Shown here: positions 48,174 through 59,276 of the stretch, piece after piece | Numbering within the stretch: position 1 is the first letter of the stretch | How the letters are laid out: the number at the start of each line of letters is the position of its first letter | Origin: Vanilla planifolia | Lineage: Eukaryota > Streptophyta > Magnoliopsida > Asparagales > Orchidaceae | Direction of reading: 5' to 3' | NCBI GenBank assembly: GCA_023846275.1 | Contig: CM043871.1 | Span: forward strand, 26,752,569-26,816,568 | Length of the DNA stretch: 64,000 nucleotides | Position numbers and translations under genes: made by a program | Notes under the pieces: generated by a model | What the model was told of the DNA's origin: nothing | The model's input: the letters and a program-made list of their open reading frames with translations, nothing else | Database searches by the model: none

Positions 48174-51100
48174 ATTGGGGATTCTAGGGCAGAAAACCGG
48201 GTTGTCCGGCAACACGACGTTTGTTAGTTGGGCGGGAGAGGACGCGAGAGGAAAATGGACTGGGAGTTAGTTATTTGTGACCGTGAAAGCCCGTTGCAGG
48301 CTGCGGGACAAAGGGGGATTGGGTGGTCGGGAGGTTTCTCTTGTTGGTCAAATTTTTAACCTTTTTTTATATCTTTCTCGTTGAAAACAAATAGGAAAAA
48401 AGTCATCAATATTTTTTTTGTAAATAAATAAGAAAGCTTTAAAAATAATTATTTATTGATTATTTGATTATTTATTTTTTTATTTTATCAAATTAGGTGT
48501 TTAAGACTTGATCTCAATTTAATATAAGGTCTTCACATTATATCAAATAGAATATTTTTAGTATGTTGTTGGCTAGATTGAAGTTTGATGATTATTTGTA
48601 TTGTTGATTATAGATTTAGAGTTAATTAGGCTTTAAATTGGAATTCAAATTTTCAATTAAGATCTTAATATTCACACATTCAATTACATAATTGTGAATG
48701 TATATTATTTTATTTATATCCTTAATTATGTTTATAATAATAGTTGCACAAGCACAATGTATAATATTATTATTTTGAATAATTTTATAGTGAGCTTAGT
48801 CCCATCAACAATCATTATTGTCACAATTGTTTTTGGATTCGATTAAACAATGCTCAAGTTGGCACATCGAGTTTCGATTGAAGCTTAAAATTGATTTTTG
48901 GATTCTAAAAAGGATATACACATGACTAGAGGAGAATAGGTGGCGAACAAGAAAAAGAACAGAAAAAATCTCATTAACGAAGATGAACAATACTACAAAA
49001 ATAATATTATTATTCTCTCTTTACATGCTCACTTGTCACAAATTAGACTAAAATATATTGAAAGGCATCTCATAAGCATCATCTTTATAATTAAGTTTTT
49101 TAGAGATTGTAAACTATTTTTTGGAGGGTTGATTAACAGGTAATCTGAGAAATACCTTGTGTCATTATTGAAAATGATAAGCTATTCAAAGAAGAGTCTG
49201 GATATTGATCGAAAAAGTGATAAAAAATAGATAAAGAAATATAGCCTATTTTTTTGGAGATTAGTGATCACAATTTGAAGTTTTTGAAAGCACTTTGATA
49301 TACTTCATTCATTTGAAAATAAAGAAAATGCATGACTAGATTATGACAATTAGAAGTCATTGTTTAAACGTTCATAAAAAAAACTTTATTTTCATATTAG
49401 TCTAATCAATTATTATCACACGAAATCATCAGTCTATCTATTCAAAACTTGTTGAAACATCAATCATAAAAATAACATTATAAGTTATTAAAATAATATC
49501 AATTTGTCAAATCACTTTTTAAACTCTATTGAGGTTATTATGTCATAACTAAACCACAATGACTCGTCACTGAAGTGTGTCAAAATCTTAGTTATATAAA
49601 GGTTTTCAAATGCTAAAGGCCCAATTTTATGCATAATAGGCCAAACTGACATCACAAATGGACAAGTTTTAATATTCATCAGCTTATTCTTTATAACATT
49701 TTGAATTTATTTTTTTTTTATTTTACAATGCATATTGTTATGTTATCATTTGATTCATTAAAAAGTTCATGAGATTAATTTATTACTCAAAGCAAGAGAA
49801 CATTCATATAAAATTTTGATTTTTCAAGTTTTATATGAATGATTGGTTTTAAAATATGATGAAATTTTACCTCAATAATGTTTTAACTATCCTCTAAAAT
49901 GAAATAAGCTTGAAAAATCATCATGCATTACATGGGAGAGGAATGGCTTCAGTTTGTCTTTGTCTAAATCATTAATAAAGTGCAAATTTTACAATTTTGT
50001 AAATGAAAGCTAGGGATTTCAAATCCAAAAATTACAAATTTTAAAGCTGTCATATAACCCTTTCTAAAAGTATTTTTTTCTTGAATTTTTTTAGTTATTG
50101 TTATGTAGATAAGGCTTAAAGATTACTTAAACTTTGAATTTTTTACTCTTTGAGTATTTTTTTCTTGAAAAGCATATTTGCATAAGTTTGATTAATTTTC
50201 AAATGTTTATAACCTTTGTTGTTAAACATATATTTTAAGAGTTCAAATCTATTTTGAAAAATATATTACATATACTTCATGTCTACAACAAATTAAACTC
50301 AAGGAGTTTATACTTTAATTGAAACACAACATGGGGCCAAGTAAATTGATAAATGTTAGATTTCTAAAACTTTTATGTTGCTTGAAAACAACAAAACAAC
50401 ATTTGATTCTAGTAAAATAACAATGGCAAGTATAATGATTATGAAAATAAGTAATTTTTTTATGTTGCATCATTCAATTTAATAATATTTTTATTACAAA
50501 TTTTTTTTCACTAAATAAGATGTTAATATAGAAGCAATAAATTATTCAAAAGTTTTTTTCACTAAATAATTTTTTAATTATTAAAATAAAATTTTTAAAT
50601 ATCTTTAAATAGTTCATTATCTAAAATTAAATTATTGTAAAGTTTTGATAAATTTTTGAAATAAAGTAATAATTACTAAAAAAATTAAAATAAAATTATA
50701 TTTTTATTACAAACACTTGATTAATAAAAATAATTGTCTGTATAGGATTAATAAAAGTTATGTTTGACACAAGCTATTGTTATAAGAAAAATTAAATGTC
50801 TTATTTTCTTTTGAAAATCAATTATGATTATTATCTAAATTTTACTAAACAGTTAAGGTTTGCACAATAGTTTTATCTTTCTAAAGTATAACACAAAAAT
50901 TAAGCTTGAGGGACACACCCTTAACCTGTAAGATATCACAAAAATGGTCATATAAGCAACAAAATCCATGATATTATCATCATTTAATAAGGCATGAAAA
51001 GTGGTAGAATATGTAAAATATCTAGCATCAACAAATCCTCCAAGTTAATTATTATCTTTTAATATAAACTTTTTTAGAATAGTTGATATCATCACCTTCT

Positions 51101-52299
51101 TGTGAATACCAATTGTAGTAGAAGTATAAGGCTAACAAATTTGATATCTTCAAATGCATGCTTGAGCTTTGTAATAACAAGCCTAATTTCTAATTTTTTA
51201 TAATAATATATAATATGATAAATATATGTATTTGAGTACATGATACTTATATTTTTAATAAATATAAAAATATTTTAATATTTCTTTAAAATGTATGTTA
51301 AATAGTTAATTTTGGTGATGCTTCATAATATGTGCTAATATATAAAATATCTCAAAATTATGAGATGAAAAAAATATTAAAAAAGCATTTTCACAAGGAA
51401 TTTATCGGTTTACAATTTTCTTGAATCAATTAGAATTATTATAAATCTTGATTGTTAAGTGATAGTTTTGAATTTCTAAAAAAAGGGATATTGGCAACTA
51501 AGGTAATTGTCTTTAAGCTATAAGGTCATTTGTGTCTTTAGCACATACAAGTTTTCTTATATTATGTTCAGTATAAGAATTAGTACTTCTATTATGAGGA
51601 AGTAGGAAAGTATTTTGATGCAGGGAGAAGAGGAAGTGGAGGAGAATTCAAGATGTTGATTTGATCTTGTGAGGAGATTAAGACAAGTGCTTTTAGGTGC
51701 TTCCTTTTTACCTTAATTTGATCAAGCAAATACAAAGAATTTTTGTGATCTAATTACTGTTAGAAGGAGAAAATACTATTTTGGTTGTGTTCTAAAAGAG
51801 TTCTATGTGAGGATCAAATTGCTAAATTGAGAACAAATGAGGTGATGTAGGACAAGTTATACTAATAAATTATATTGAGTTGATCAAATATGGTACATAA
51901 ACTCTTCATATTTATTTTATATTTTTTATTAATTGCTAATTGTAATGGATAATTTATAAGTCCTTAGAAGTTTTTAGTTTTTTTTGCATAATTTTATTTA
52001 TTATTATTATTTTATTTGATAGGGAATTTTTCATAATTTTTTCTAATCCAAAGTTATCTTTTATATTTATAAATATATTTTATGGAATGAAAAAAGATTT
52101 GTTTGCTTGAAATTATTTTTTTATTGAAACTATGATTTCTTCTATAATGCATAAATGCGCATCCCTAAGTTACTATTAAGGCTCATTTCGACTGCAATCC
52201 AAAGATATCTAATTTGCGATTCAAATTTGTCTCTATTATCAACATCATCCTCGTTATCATCATGTTCCACCTTATATCTCATTGTATGATTCATTCATA
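48174..52299. other. Gene-poor AT-rich region, left part
   Basis: Over 4 kb of AT-rich DNA. The first ~170 bp (to 48340) is GC-richer and probably belongs to the arabinogalactan promoter. After that only short frames occur, none recognisable. It may hold heavily decayed transposons, but I could not align any domain here. Confidence 0.5.
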
Positions 52300-52625
52300 T
52301 CCATCTTTTGTCATTTTTTGATATCAAATCTTAGTTAAAATCTTGTTACATAAGTTTCTCTTATCCATTCTCCTTCAATTTTTGATATCATAAGTTGATT
52401 GAGATCTTCTTGGAGGAGCTCCTTCAACCCTTTCTTCATAAATTTTGACATCAAAGCTTGGGGTAGACATAGTTGAAGGAGTTTCTCTTATCCCTTATCC
52501 ATCAATTTTGGCATCAAAGCTTAGTTAAAATCTAAGTGTAAGAGTTCTTTTTACTCATTCTTTATCTTAGTATTAGAGCTTAGTTTTGATTTACCTGTAG
52601 GACTTTCTCTTATCCATCCTCTATT
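52300..52625. repeat. Minisatellite with ~63-bp unit, about five diverged copies
   Basis: The motif GATATCAAATCTTAG / GACATCAAAGCTTGG / GGCATCAAAGCTTAG recurs at 52320, 52384, 52447, 52510 and about 52569, so periods are 64, 63, 63 and about 60 bp. The other conserved part of the unit is TTTCTCTTATCCATTCTCC. Confidence 0.8.
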
Positions 52626-53544
52626 AATATAAAAATAAGACTTTTGTAAGAAAATCTCAAGTCTTTAAAAAGCATTAGATGAGCTGTAACACGATAAGGC
52701 CTTGTAAGGTATGCTGTTGATTAAGTTTTAAACAGGCTTCCTCTTTAGTTTTCCTCCAATTGGTTTTGTTATAAACAAAATTTGATTTTAAATGCTTGAT
52801 TATAGAGTAGAGTTTTAAAACTTGCCATGATGAATGATTTGGATATGCCATTCTTTTATTTGATTGTTTTTATACCTTAGTTATTGCATGGCATGACTAT
52901 TAACATTTGGGAGTGAATCAAGTAAAGAAAAATAGCTTCAACAACACCTCATTCCATGACTTGTATATAACACATCGAAACTTTACATATAGTAAGTCAA
53001 GTATAAGGCATACAATACATCATTCAATGTATAATTTGTTGGACCTAACATACAATACATCAAATAAATATACCTTATATAAGGAGCAAGAATTAGACAA
53101 GAATAAAAAGGAAAGCTAAGGAATGAATGACAAATGGGAGCTTTGCTCAAATTAAGAAAGTATGAATATATTATGAATATAAAAGCAAACAATTTGTGAT
53201 AAATTATGTACCATTTACTCGTCTAAGAAACTAAAAGCAAAGGAAAAATGCCTAAAGAACAATCATAAAGGAATTAAGTAAAGGAGCTATCATGTAACTA
53301 AATTATTATTATATACTTTTGAAATACATTGATTTGAACATGAAAGCATAAATGATTATGCACATACATTTAAATTTTATATAACATGTTATTAACACTA
53401 TATGATTGTGTGTAAATGAAATGAAGTTTATGTATTTATATATTGAATTTTTATTATTATAAGTATCAAAACATAAAATGAAAGTATAAGTGAATAAAAA
53501 AGATTAATCATTAAGATTAAGTTATAAGTGCTGATGATATGTCT
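52626..53544. other. AT-rich DNA without recognised feature
   Basis: Non-coding in appearance on both strands; the short opposing frames near 52907-53192 look like chance. Confidence 0.5.
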
Positions 53545-54560
53545 TATTGTAATTTTTTAACCTTTTTAATGTGACATTATCCTAATCCAATTAAGTTTTG
53601 TCTTTATTCAAAGTGTCCTTCTAAGTTAATCACCAATTCCAATACAAATCCAACCTAAGTATAATTAATTATAGAGTTGTTATAAGATCCAATGTGGGTT
53701 TGTTTTCAAAAAGTGTCTCGCCATTTTAAGGCTTATAAATTTACTTATAAAGCAAAAGATCTTTTTCATAGCCAATGTAAAAATATTCATTCTTATAACC
53801 CCTCCACTTAGAAGCTTTCCAAGAGCTACTTTTTGTCCTTAGCCCATAATTACTTATTGTTGTCTTTAATCTATTGTGTTACAAGTTGACTAACTTTTTC
53901 TTGATTCATCATTAAACAATATGAAATTAAATAATGTATTGCTCTAATATCATATTGTAACATTTTAACCTTCTTTGTAATAAGTTATCCTAATCTAATT
54001 AGGATTTATTATAACCTAAATATTTTTAATCATAGAATTCTTATAGAATTTAATATAATTTTATCAAAAAAAAAGTGACTCATTATTTCAAGGCTTATAA
54101 CTTTATTTGTTAAATTCAAGATCTTTCTTCTTGAGATTATTCATTACGCCACCACTTAAAAGTTTAAAAGCTATTCTTTACATGATAATTCTTCTCTAGG
54201 ATATCACATAGTAATCACTCCTTACTCTCTTCTATATGATTCATTCTTAAACTAGATTGGACTGGAGGAGATACTACTTTGACATCATATCATAACGTTT
54301 TAGACTTCTTAATTATTTATTGTTTTTATATAATCATATTTTCATTAGCCGGGGGAACTTATCACTCGATCTCATTCTACTTTAATACAAGCATACTTAA
54401 TCATAGAATTCTCATAAGATCTAATGATATTTCAATATTTCAAAGCTTATAATTTTACTTATAAAACTCATGATAATTTTTCTTATAGTTAATATAAGAT
54501 CATTCATCCATATGCTTATTCACCTAGAATTTTTCTAAGAGCCATTGTAACACAAGATAA
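53545..54560. repeat. Three diverged tandem copies of a ~330-410 bp repeat
   Basis: Copies lie at about 53545-53955, 53956-54290 and 54291-54560. Common landmarks in order are TAACATTTTAACC, CCTAATCTAATTAGG, ATCATAGAATTCTTATA and AAGGCTTATAA(A/C)TTTA followed by AAGATCTTT and ATTCATTC. The third copy lacks or has lost the second landmark. The phrase TCTAATATCATATTGTAACA before copy 2 is common in plant LTR-type repeats. Confidence 0.7.
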
Positions 54561-55349
54561 AAAAGGAACAATTGAACATGAATATAGATATCATGAATTA
54601 CATGAAGAAAAAATATATTTTATGGTCAAATTACATAAACAAAATATTCATCATGAGTCCATGACATGGAGCCTATTATACAAAGCTATATATGAAAGCT
54701 AATATGAAGCTAATTTTGGACAAAAAAGAATAATACTTAACAAAAAAGCATTAACAAAATTTTTGCATAAATATATAAAGCTTATTTACACTTTATTCAC
54801 TTATAAGGTGATCTTGGTAGTTAGTAATTTTACAAAAATAGATATTAGTATTTTCTCACTTTTATAAAAGGTATATATTAATATATATTGATAGATATTA
54901 TAAGTTATAGTGGAGAAACATAAATAAATAGTATTAAAGTTTTAAACAAAAGTACGTAATTTAATGGTTTGAGTTATTCACTTTATGCCTTTGCTTGATA
55001 GCTTGAGTATGGGTGAAATTTGGTGGTTTCTTGTTTCCTTGTGTAACTCTTTTATGAGTATTATTTCTTCTTTCTCCATCTTTCTTAACAAAAGTTTCAT
55101 ATGTTCTTTCTTAAGCTATTTTCTTGTAATAAGAAGTATTGTAGCAATCATTTGGTTGGTATTATAGCAATAACATAACCCTATTTGTGTACTATTCTAC
55201 TTAGTGAGTGCATTGTCAATGTCTAGCAATAAAAATTTACAAAATGAATAATATCATGACAATTTTTTTTCAACTTTTGAACTTAAATTATCTTGGTTTC
55301 ATTAGTGTCATATATTATAATTGAAGATCCATTCTTTCTTTTCATCACA

Positions 55350-56420
55350 CTCCATATCAAATGATTCTTCTTTAAGGCAACACTCAAGGATTATAAAAAA
55401 AATCTATAAAATCACTATTACGAATAAATATCTCTTATCCAATATTAACAATTTGTTTGATTAGCACTTCTTTTTTTAAGATTGATTTAAAATCTAGATA
55501 TCATCAATTGAGAATAAAAAAGAATACATTTTTATAACTTCTTTTATAATAAGATGTGAATATTATGAATTTTTAATATTATTATTTAGAGTAATATATA
55601 CATCTATGATATTTATAAATTTAATAAATAAAGTTTTTAAAATATATTTGGATTATTTATAATTATATTTATAGATAATATTTTAATCAACTCTAAGTAT
55701 ATGGAGGAGCATGTTATTCATTTACCCATAATGTTAAAGGTTTTAAGTAAAAATCAATTATATGTTAAAATTTTTAAATATCAACTTTGGCTGTCAAATA
55801 TGATATACTTTGATCATACTGTTAGTGTTAAGAGAATACTAATTAATCCTTGAGAAATTTTTTACAATAATAAACTAGTCAAAATCTATATTAATATTAG
55901 AAATAAGAAATTTCTTGAGAATGATAAGTTATTAAAGAAAATTTGCAAAGGGATTTTCACATATGACATCTCTATTAACCAAATTAACTTGAAAAGCAAT
56001 TAAATTTTAATAGAATTTAGATTATAAAAATAGTTTTCAAATAACAAAATATAAACTAACATAAGTTTTAATTCTAACATTATCAGAACATACAAAAGAA
56101 TATCCAGTTTATGATGATACATCTTTACAAAAGTTAGGTTATGCATTAATATAGAGTATGAAATTGATTATATCTACATTTAGATAATTGAAGCTATATA
56201 ATAAAATCTCACACATGATTTGAAAATACAATCCATTATATTTACTTTTAAAATCTAAAGAAATTATTTATATGAAGCTTGATATAAAGTTTTTATTAAT
56301 CATTAAAGTTTAAAATATATTTTCAATAGAAAAACTAATTTTTATGCAAACAAGATGATTAGAATTTATCAAAAATTATGATATTAAATTATTTATTATC
56401 CTAAGAAACCACATCATATT
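55350..56420 (+). pseudogene. Ty3/gypsy reverse transcriptase-RNase H relic
   Basis: Across several frameshifts and stops the plus strand reads in the order expected of gypsy pol: NKYLLSNINNLFD (about 55410-55460), IDLKSRYHQLRI (from 55481), YYEFL and KVFKIYLDY, then FIDNILINSK where active elements have FIDDIL, then QLYVKIFKYQLWL. RNase H-like motifs follow: YPVYDDTSLQKLGYALI near 56105, HDLKIQSIIFTFKI near 56215 and a relic of DHKSLKYIF near 56300. One catalytic Asp of the YxDD box is replaced by Asn. Many changes fit C-to-T or G-to-A decay. No LTRs were identified around it. Confidence 0.8.
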
Positions 56421-57120
56421 CTTATCATCTTATTACATTGAGTGTAACACTTAAGATCGAATAGAGCATGGAGTGATCGCTAGGCAATGTCCATGAGATG
56501 AATCATTAAGTAAATAGCAACTCATTGTAGACTTCTAGGTCGATGGATAAAGGGATGAATAGTTTTACACTAACTACAGAAAGTTCAATCATAAGCTTTA
56601 TAAATAAAATAATAATTGAAAATGATGATAAGCCTTTAAAGGTAATCTTTTGTAGAAAATAACTGAGCATAATATTCACACAAGAAGGGGTTGAATATGA
56701 AAATCTTGAATTTAATAGTTATAGGTTAAATAACAAAAGTCTTTTAGATTTTTTTAATTATTTTTAGAATCTTGTTTTAAAAATTAACTTTTGATTATGA
56801 TTATAATGATAAAACCATATAAAACAATTATACATGATTTGATTCAACACCCGATCTATATACATCATAACCAAAAATCTAAAAAAAAATACTAAACCAT
56901 ATTTTATAAAAATAGATATGTAAAAATCTATTCTGAATCAAAAGATATTACAAATATTAAAACAAAATAGTCTACAAACTATCATATAATATATTTTATT
57001 TTATTAAAAGATATGCTAATCTAATTATAATAATTAAACTCTATTATATGTTCTTCATTTCTCATATTTATTTCATATTTCAAAATTAAAATTTATATTG
57101 AAAATAAAGGTGTTTTGTTA
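56421..57120. other. AT-rich DNA between the pol relic and the CFIm68-like promoter
   Basis: No coding exon or RNA gene is recognised. The segment near 56440-56580 is less AT-rich and may be further transposon sequence. Confidence 0.5.
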
Positions 57121-57140
57121 ATCGAAGCATGGACGGGAGA

Positions 57141-57187
57141 TGGGTTAGCCCAGCCAACTTTTGTTTCATTTAATTTGAGATTGGGCT
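57141..57187 (+). promoter_or_regulatory. Site II-like TGGGCT elements upstream of the CFIm68-like gene
   Basis: TGGGTTAGCCCA at 57141-57152 and TGGGCT at 57182-57187. TGGGCY (site II) motifs are common in promoters of plant housekeeping and growth-related genes. A telo-box (AGGGTTTT, 57305-57312) lies downstream in the leader. Confidence 0.45.
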
Positions 57188-57268
57188 AATTATGGGTGCA
57201 GGTATGGCTCGCTTGTAGCTAACATATGGTAACATAGGCGTTTTGTCGTCTCTCTTCCTTGGTTTTCA

Positions 57269-57355
57269 ATGGATAGATATCAGTTTGAGAAGAAAGAATG
57301 GTCTAGGGTTTTGTCCCCGTCTTCTTTCTCTCTCTCTCTCTTTATCAACTCCTAA
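57269..57355 (+). CDS. Possible upstream ORF in the leader of the CFIm68-like gene
   Basis: An ATG at 57269 opens 28 codons ending at TAA 57353-57355, out of frame with the main coding region and ending before its ATG. Whether it is transcribed depends on the unknown transcription start. Confidence 0.3.
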   Translation: MDRYQFEKKEWSRVLSPSSFSLSLFINS

Positions 57356-57383
57356 GTGGTTGTTGGCTGACTTAGCTTTCCAT

Positions 57384-59276
57384 ATGGAGCACGGTAGTGA
57401 CGGCGACCGATCCGGCTTTCACGGCAACGAGGTGATCTCCGCCGTCCAGGACGAGGAACAGTTCTATGGCGAAGATGAAGACTACGACGACCTTTACAAC
57501 GACGTCAACGTTGGCGAGGGATTCTACCAGTCTTCTGCTCACCTTGGTGACGCTGGCGGCGGTGGATTGGCAAGAGATGATGACAGTAGGAGAGAGCCAC
57601 CGCCGGCTCCTTCACCTGCTCCCCCGCCGGCCGGAGATCAGATGGTCAAGATCCAGATGACTGGGATACCTGGAAACCTCCCAGCGGAGGGACCACTCGA
57701 CAGATCTGGGGCTTTCCTTCCAGCAGGTTTCCAGGGGAACGTCGAATCGTCGATCGTAGCGAGACTTCCTGCTCCACCGGCTGGACCTAGGCCGGATCTT
57801 GGGCAGACTGCAGCCATACCCGGGGCGTTCCAAGGACATCCTGGTGGTAATTCCTTTGCGAACGAAGGATTTCTGAAGCAAGGGAGTGGTATGGGAGGCG
57901 ATGTTTTTCAAGGGCAAGGAGTCGTTGGTGCCAATCCTGCTGTCGTAATCGGACCTGGGGGTGGGGGAGGACCTGGAACAGGACCTTTGGTTGGTGTTGG
58001 AACCAGTATGAATGGGGCTGTTGGGGGAATTACTGGCAGTGGTAGTGTTGGGGGAACCACCACTCTTTATGTTGGGGAGCTTCACTGGTGGACGACCGAT
58101 GCAGATCTTGAGGCAGAGCTCTGTAAATATGGACCTGTGAAGGAAGTGAGGTTCTTTGATGAAAAGGCTAGTGGCAAATCAAAAGGATATGCTCAGGTTG
58201 AATTCTATGATCCTGCAGCTGCTACTGCGTGCAAGGAGGGTATGAATGGGCATATATTCAATGGTAGGCCTTGTGTTGTGGCATTTTCTTCCCCACAAGG
58301 GGTTCGTCGAATGGGAGAGAGTCAGATGAACAGGAATCAGCAAGGAATGGCTCCAGTTCAGTCGCAATCTGCTCTTGCACCAAAGGGAAGAGGAGGTGGA
58401 GGAGGTCACATGGGTGGGGGTTTTGGAAGAGGAGGGGCTGGAGGTGGTGGTAATTGGGGACGAGGTGGAATGGGAAATCGAGGTCATATGGGGAATGCAA
58501 GGAACCGTTTTGGACCTATGGGTGGAAGGGGTATTATGGGAAATGGAAGTATGGTAGCACCGCCACCTCCGGTTTTCAATCCAAGTGCCATGTTGGGCCA
58601 GGGTTTTGATCCAACTGGTTATGGAGCGGCAATGGGTAGAATGGGTGCTGGATATGGCGCATTTCCTGCTGTTCCAGCTGCTGGTGCTTTCTCTGGAATG
58701 TTGCCTTCTTTTCCTCCTGTTGTGGCACCACATGTTAATCCAGCTTTCTTTGGAAGGGGAATGCCTACTGGTGGTGTGGGCATGTGGCCTGATCCAAGTA
58801 TGGCTGGTTGGGGAGGGGAGGAACAGTCTAGTTATGGGGATGATGCTGCATCAGACCAGCAATATGGAGAGGGAAGCCATGGAAAAGACAGAGGTGCTGA
58901 TCGTGATTGGTCTTCAGCATCGGATAGAAGACATGCAAGGGAGAAAGACACAGGGTATGGGCAGGAGTGGTCTGAAAGGCGGCAATATGAGGAAAGGGAT
59001 GGACGACGGAGCAAAGATAGAGATTCAGACAGGGACAGGGACAGGGACAGGGAGAGAGAAAGGGAGAGGGAGAGAGAAAGGGAGAGGGAGAGAGATCGTG
59101 ATAGAGAAAGAGAACGAGAAAGGTATCATGATGATAGAGATAGGCATGGGGATCACCGTAGGCACAGGGAAAGTGAAACAGAGCGTGATAGTGAGTGGGA
59201 TAGGGGACGTTCATCTAAGGTTCGAGGGAGTTCACGGGAGGGTGATAATGTTAAGCGGCGGAGACAATCTGAATGA
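57384..59276 (+). CDS. CPSF6/CFIm68-like RRM protein of the 3'-end processing machinery
   Basis: Single coding exon of 630 residues. An acidic N-terminus (EDEDYDDLYNDVNVGEGF) and Pro/Gly-rich linker precede one RRM with RNP2 LYVGEL at residues 228-233 and RNP1 KGYAQVEF at 267-274. A Gly-rich (GRGGGGGHMGGGFGRGG) and Pro/Met-rich middle follows, then an Arg-Glu/Arg-Asp repeat tail from about 545 to 610, as in the RS-like domain of CPSF6. Known of the family: the large subunit of cleavage factor Im, which with CFIm25 binds UGUA sites and guides poly(A) site choice in the nucleus. The ATG at 57384 is the first in-frame ATG; in-frame codons before it reach only a TTG. A CT-rich tract (about 57321-57342) and telo-box lie in the leader. 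The subfamily is inferred from domain order. Confidence 0.9.
   Translation: MEHGSDGDRSGFHGNEVISAVQDEEQFYGEDEDYDDLYNDVNVGEGFYQSSAHLGDAGGGGLARDDDSRREPPPAPSPAPPPAGDQMVKIQMTGIPGNLPAEGPLDRSGAFLPAGFQGNVESSIVARLPAPPAGPRPDLGQTAAIPGAFQGHPGGNSFANEGFLKQGSGMGGDVFQGQGVVGANPAVVIGPGGGGGPGTGPLVGVGTSMNGAVGGITGSGSVGGTTTLYVGELHWWTTDADLEAELCKYGPVKEVRFFDEKASGKSKGYAQVEFYDPAAATACKEGMNGHIFNGRPCVVAFSSPQGVRRMGESQMNRNQQGMAPVQSQSALAPKGRGGGGGHMGGGFGRGGAGGGGNWGRGGMGNRGHMGNARNRFGPMGGRGIMGNGSMVAPPPPVFNPSAMLGQGFDPTGYGAAMGRMGAGYGAFPAVPAAGAFSGMLPSFPPVVAPHVNPAFFGRGMPTGGVGMWPDPSMAGWGGEEQSSYGDDAASDQQYGEGSHGKDRGADRDWSSASDRRHAREKDTGYGQEWSERRQYEERDGRRSKDRDSDRDRDRDRERERERERERERERDRDRERERERYHDDRDRHGDHRRHRESETERDSEWDRGRSSKVRGSSREGDNVKRRRQSE
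59025..59125 (+). repeat. Purine hexamer repeat encoding the Arg-Asp/Arg-Glu tail
   Basis: AGGGAC repeated about four times, then imperfect GAGAGA/GGGAGA units, within the coding region. It encodes alternating Arg-Asp then Arg-Glu. Such in-frame hexamers can change length without breaking the frame. Confidence 0.85.
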
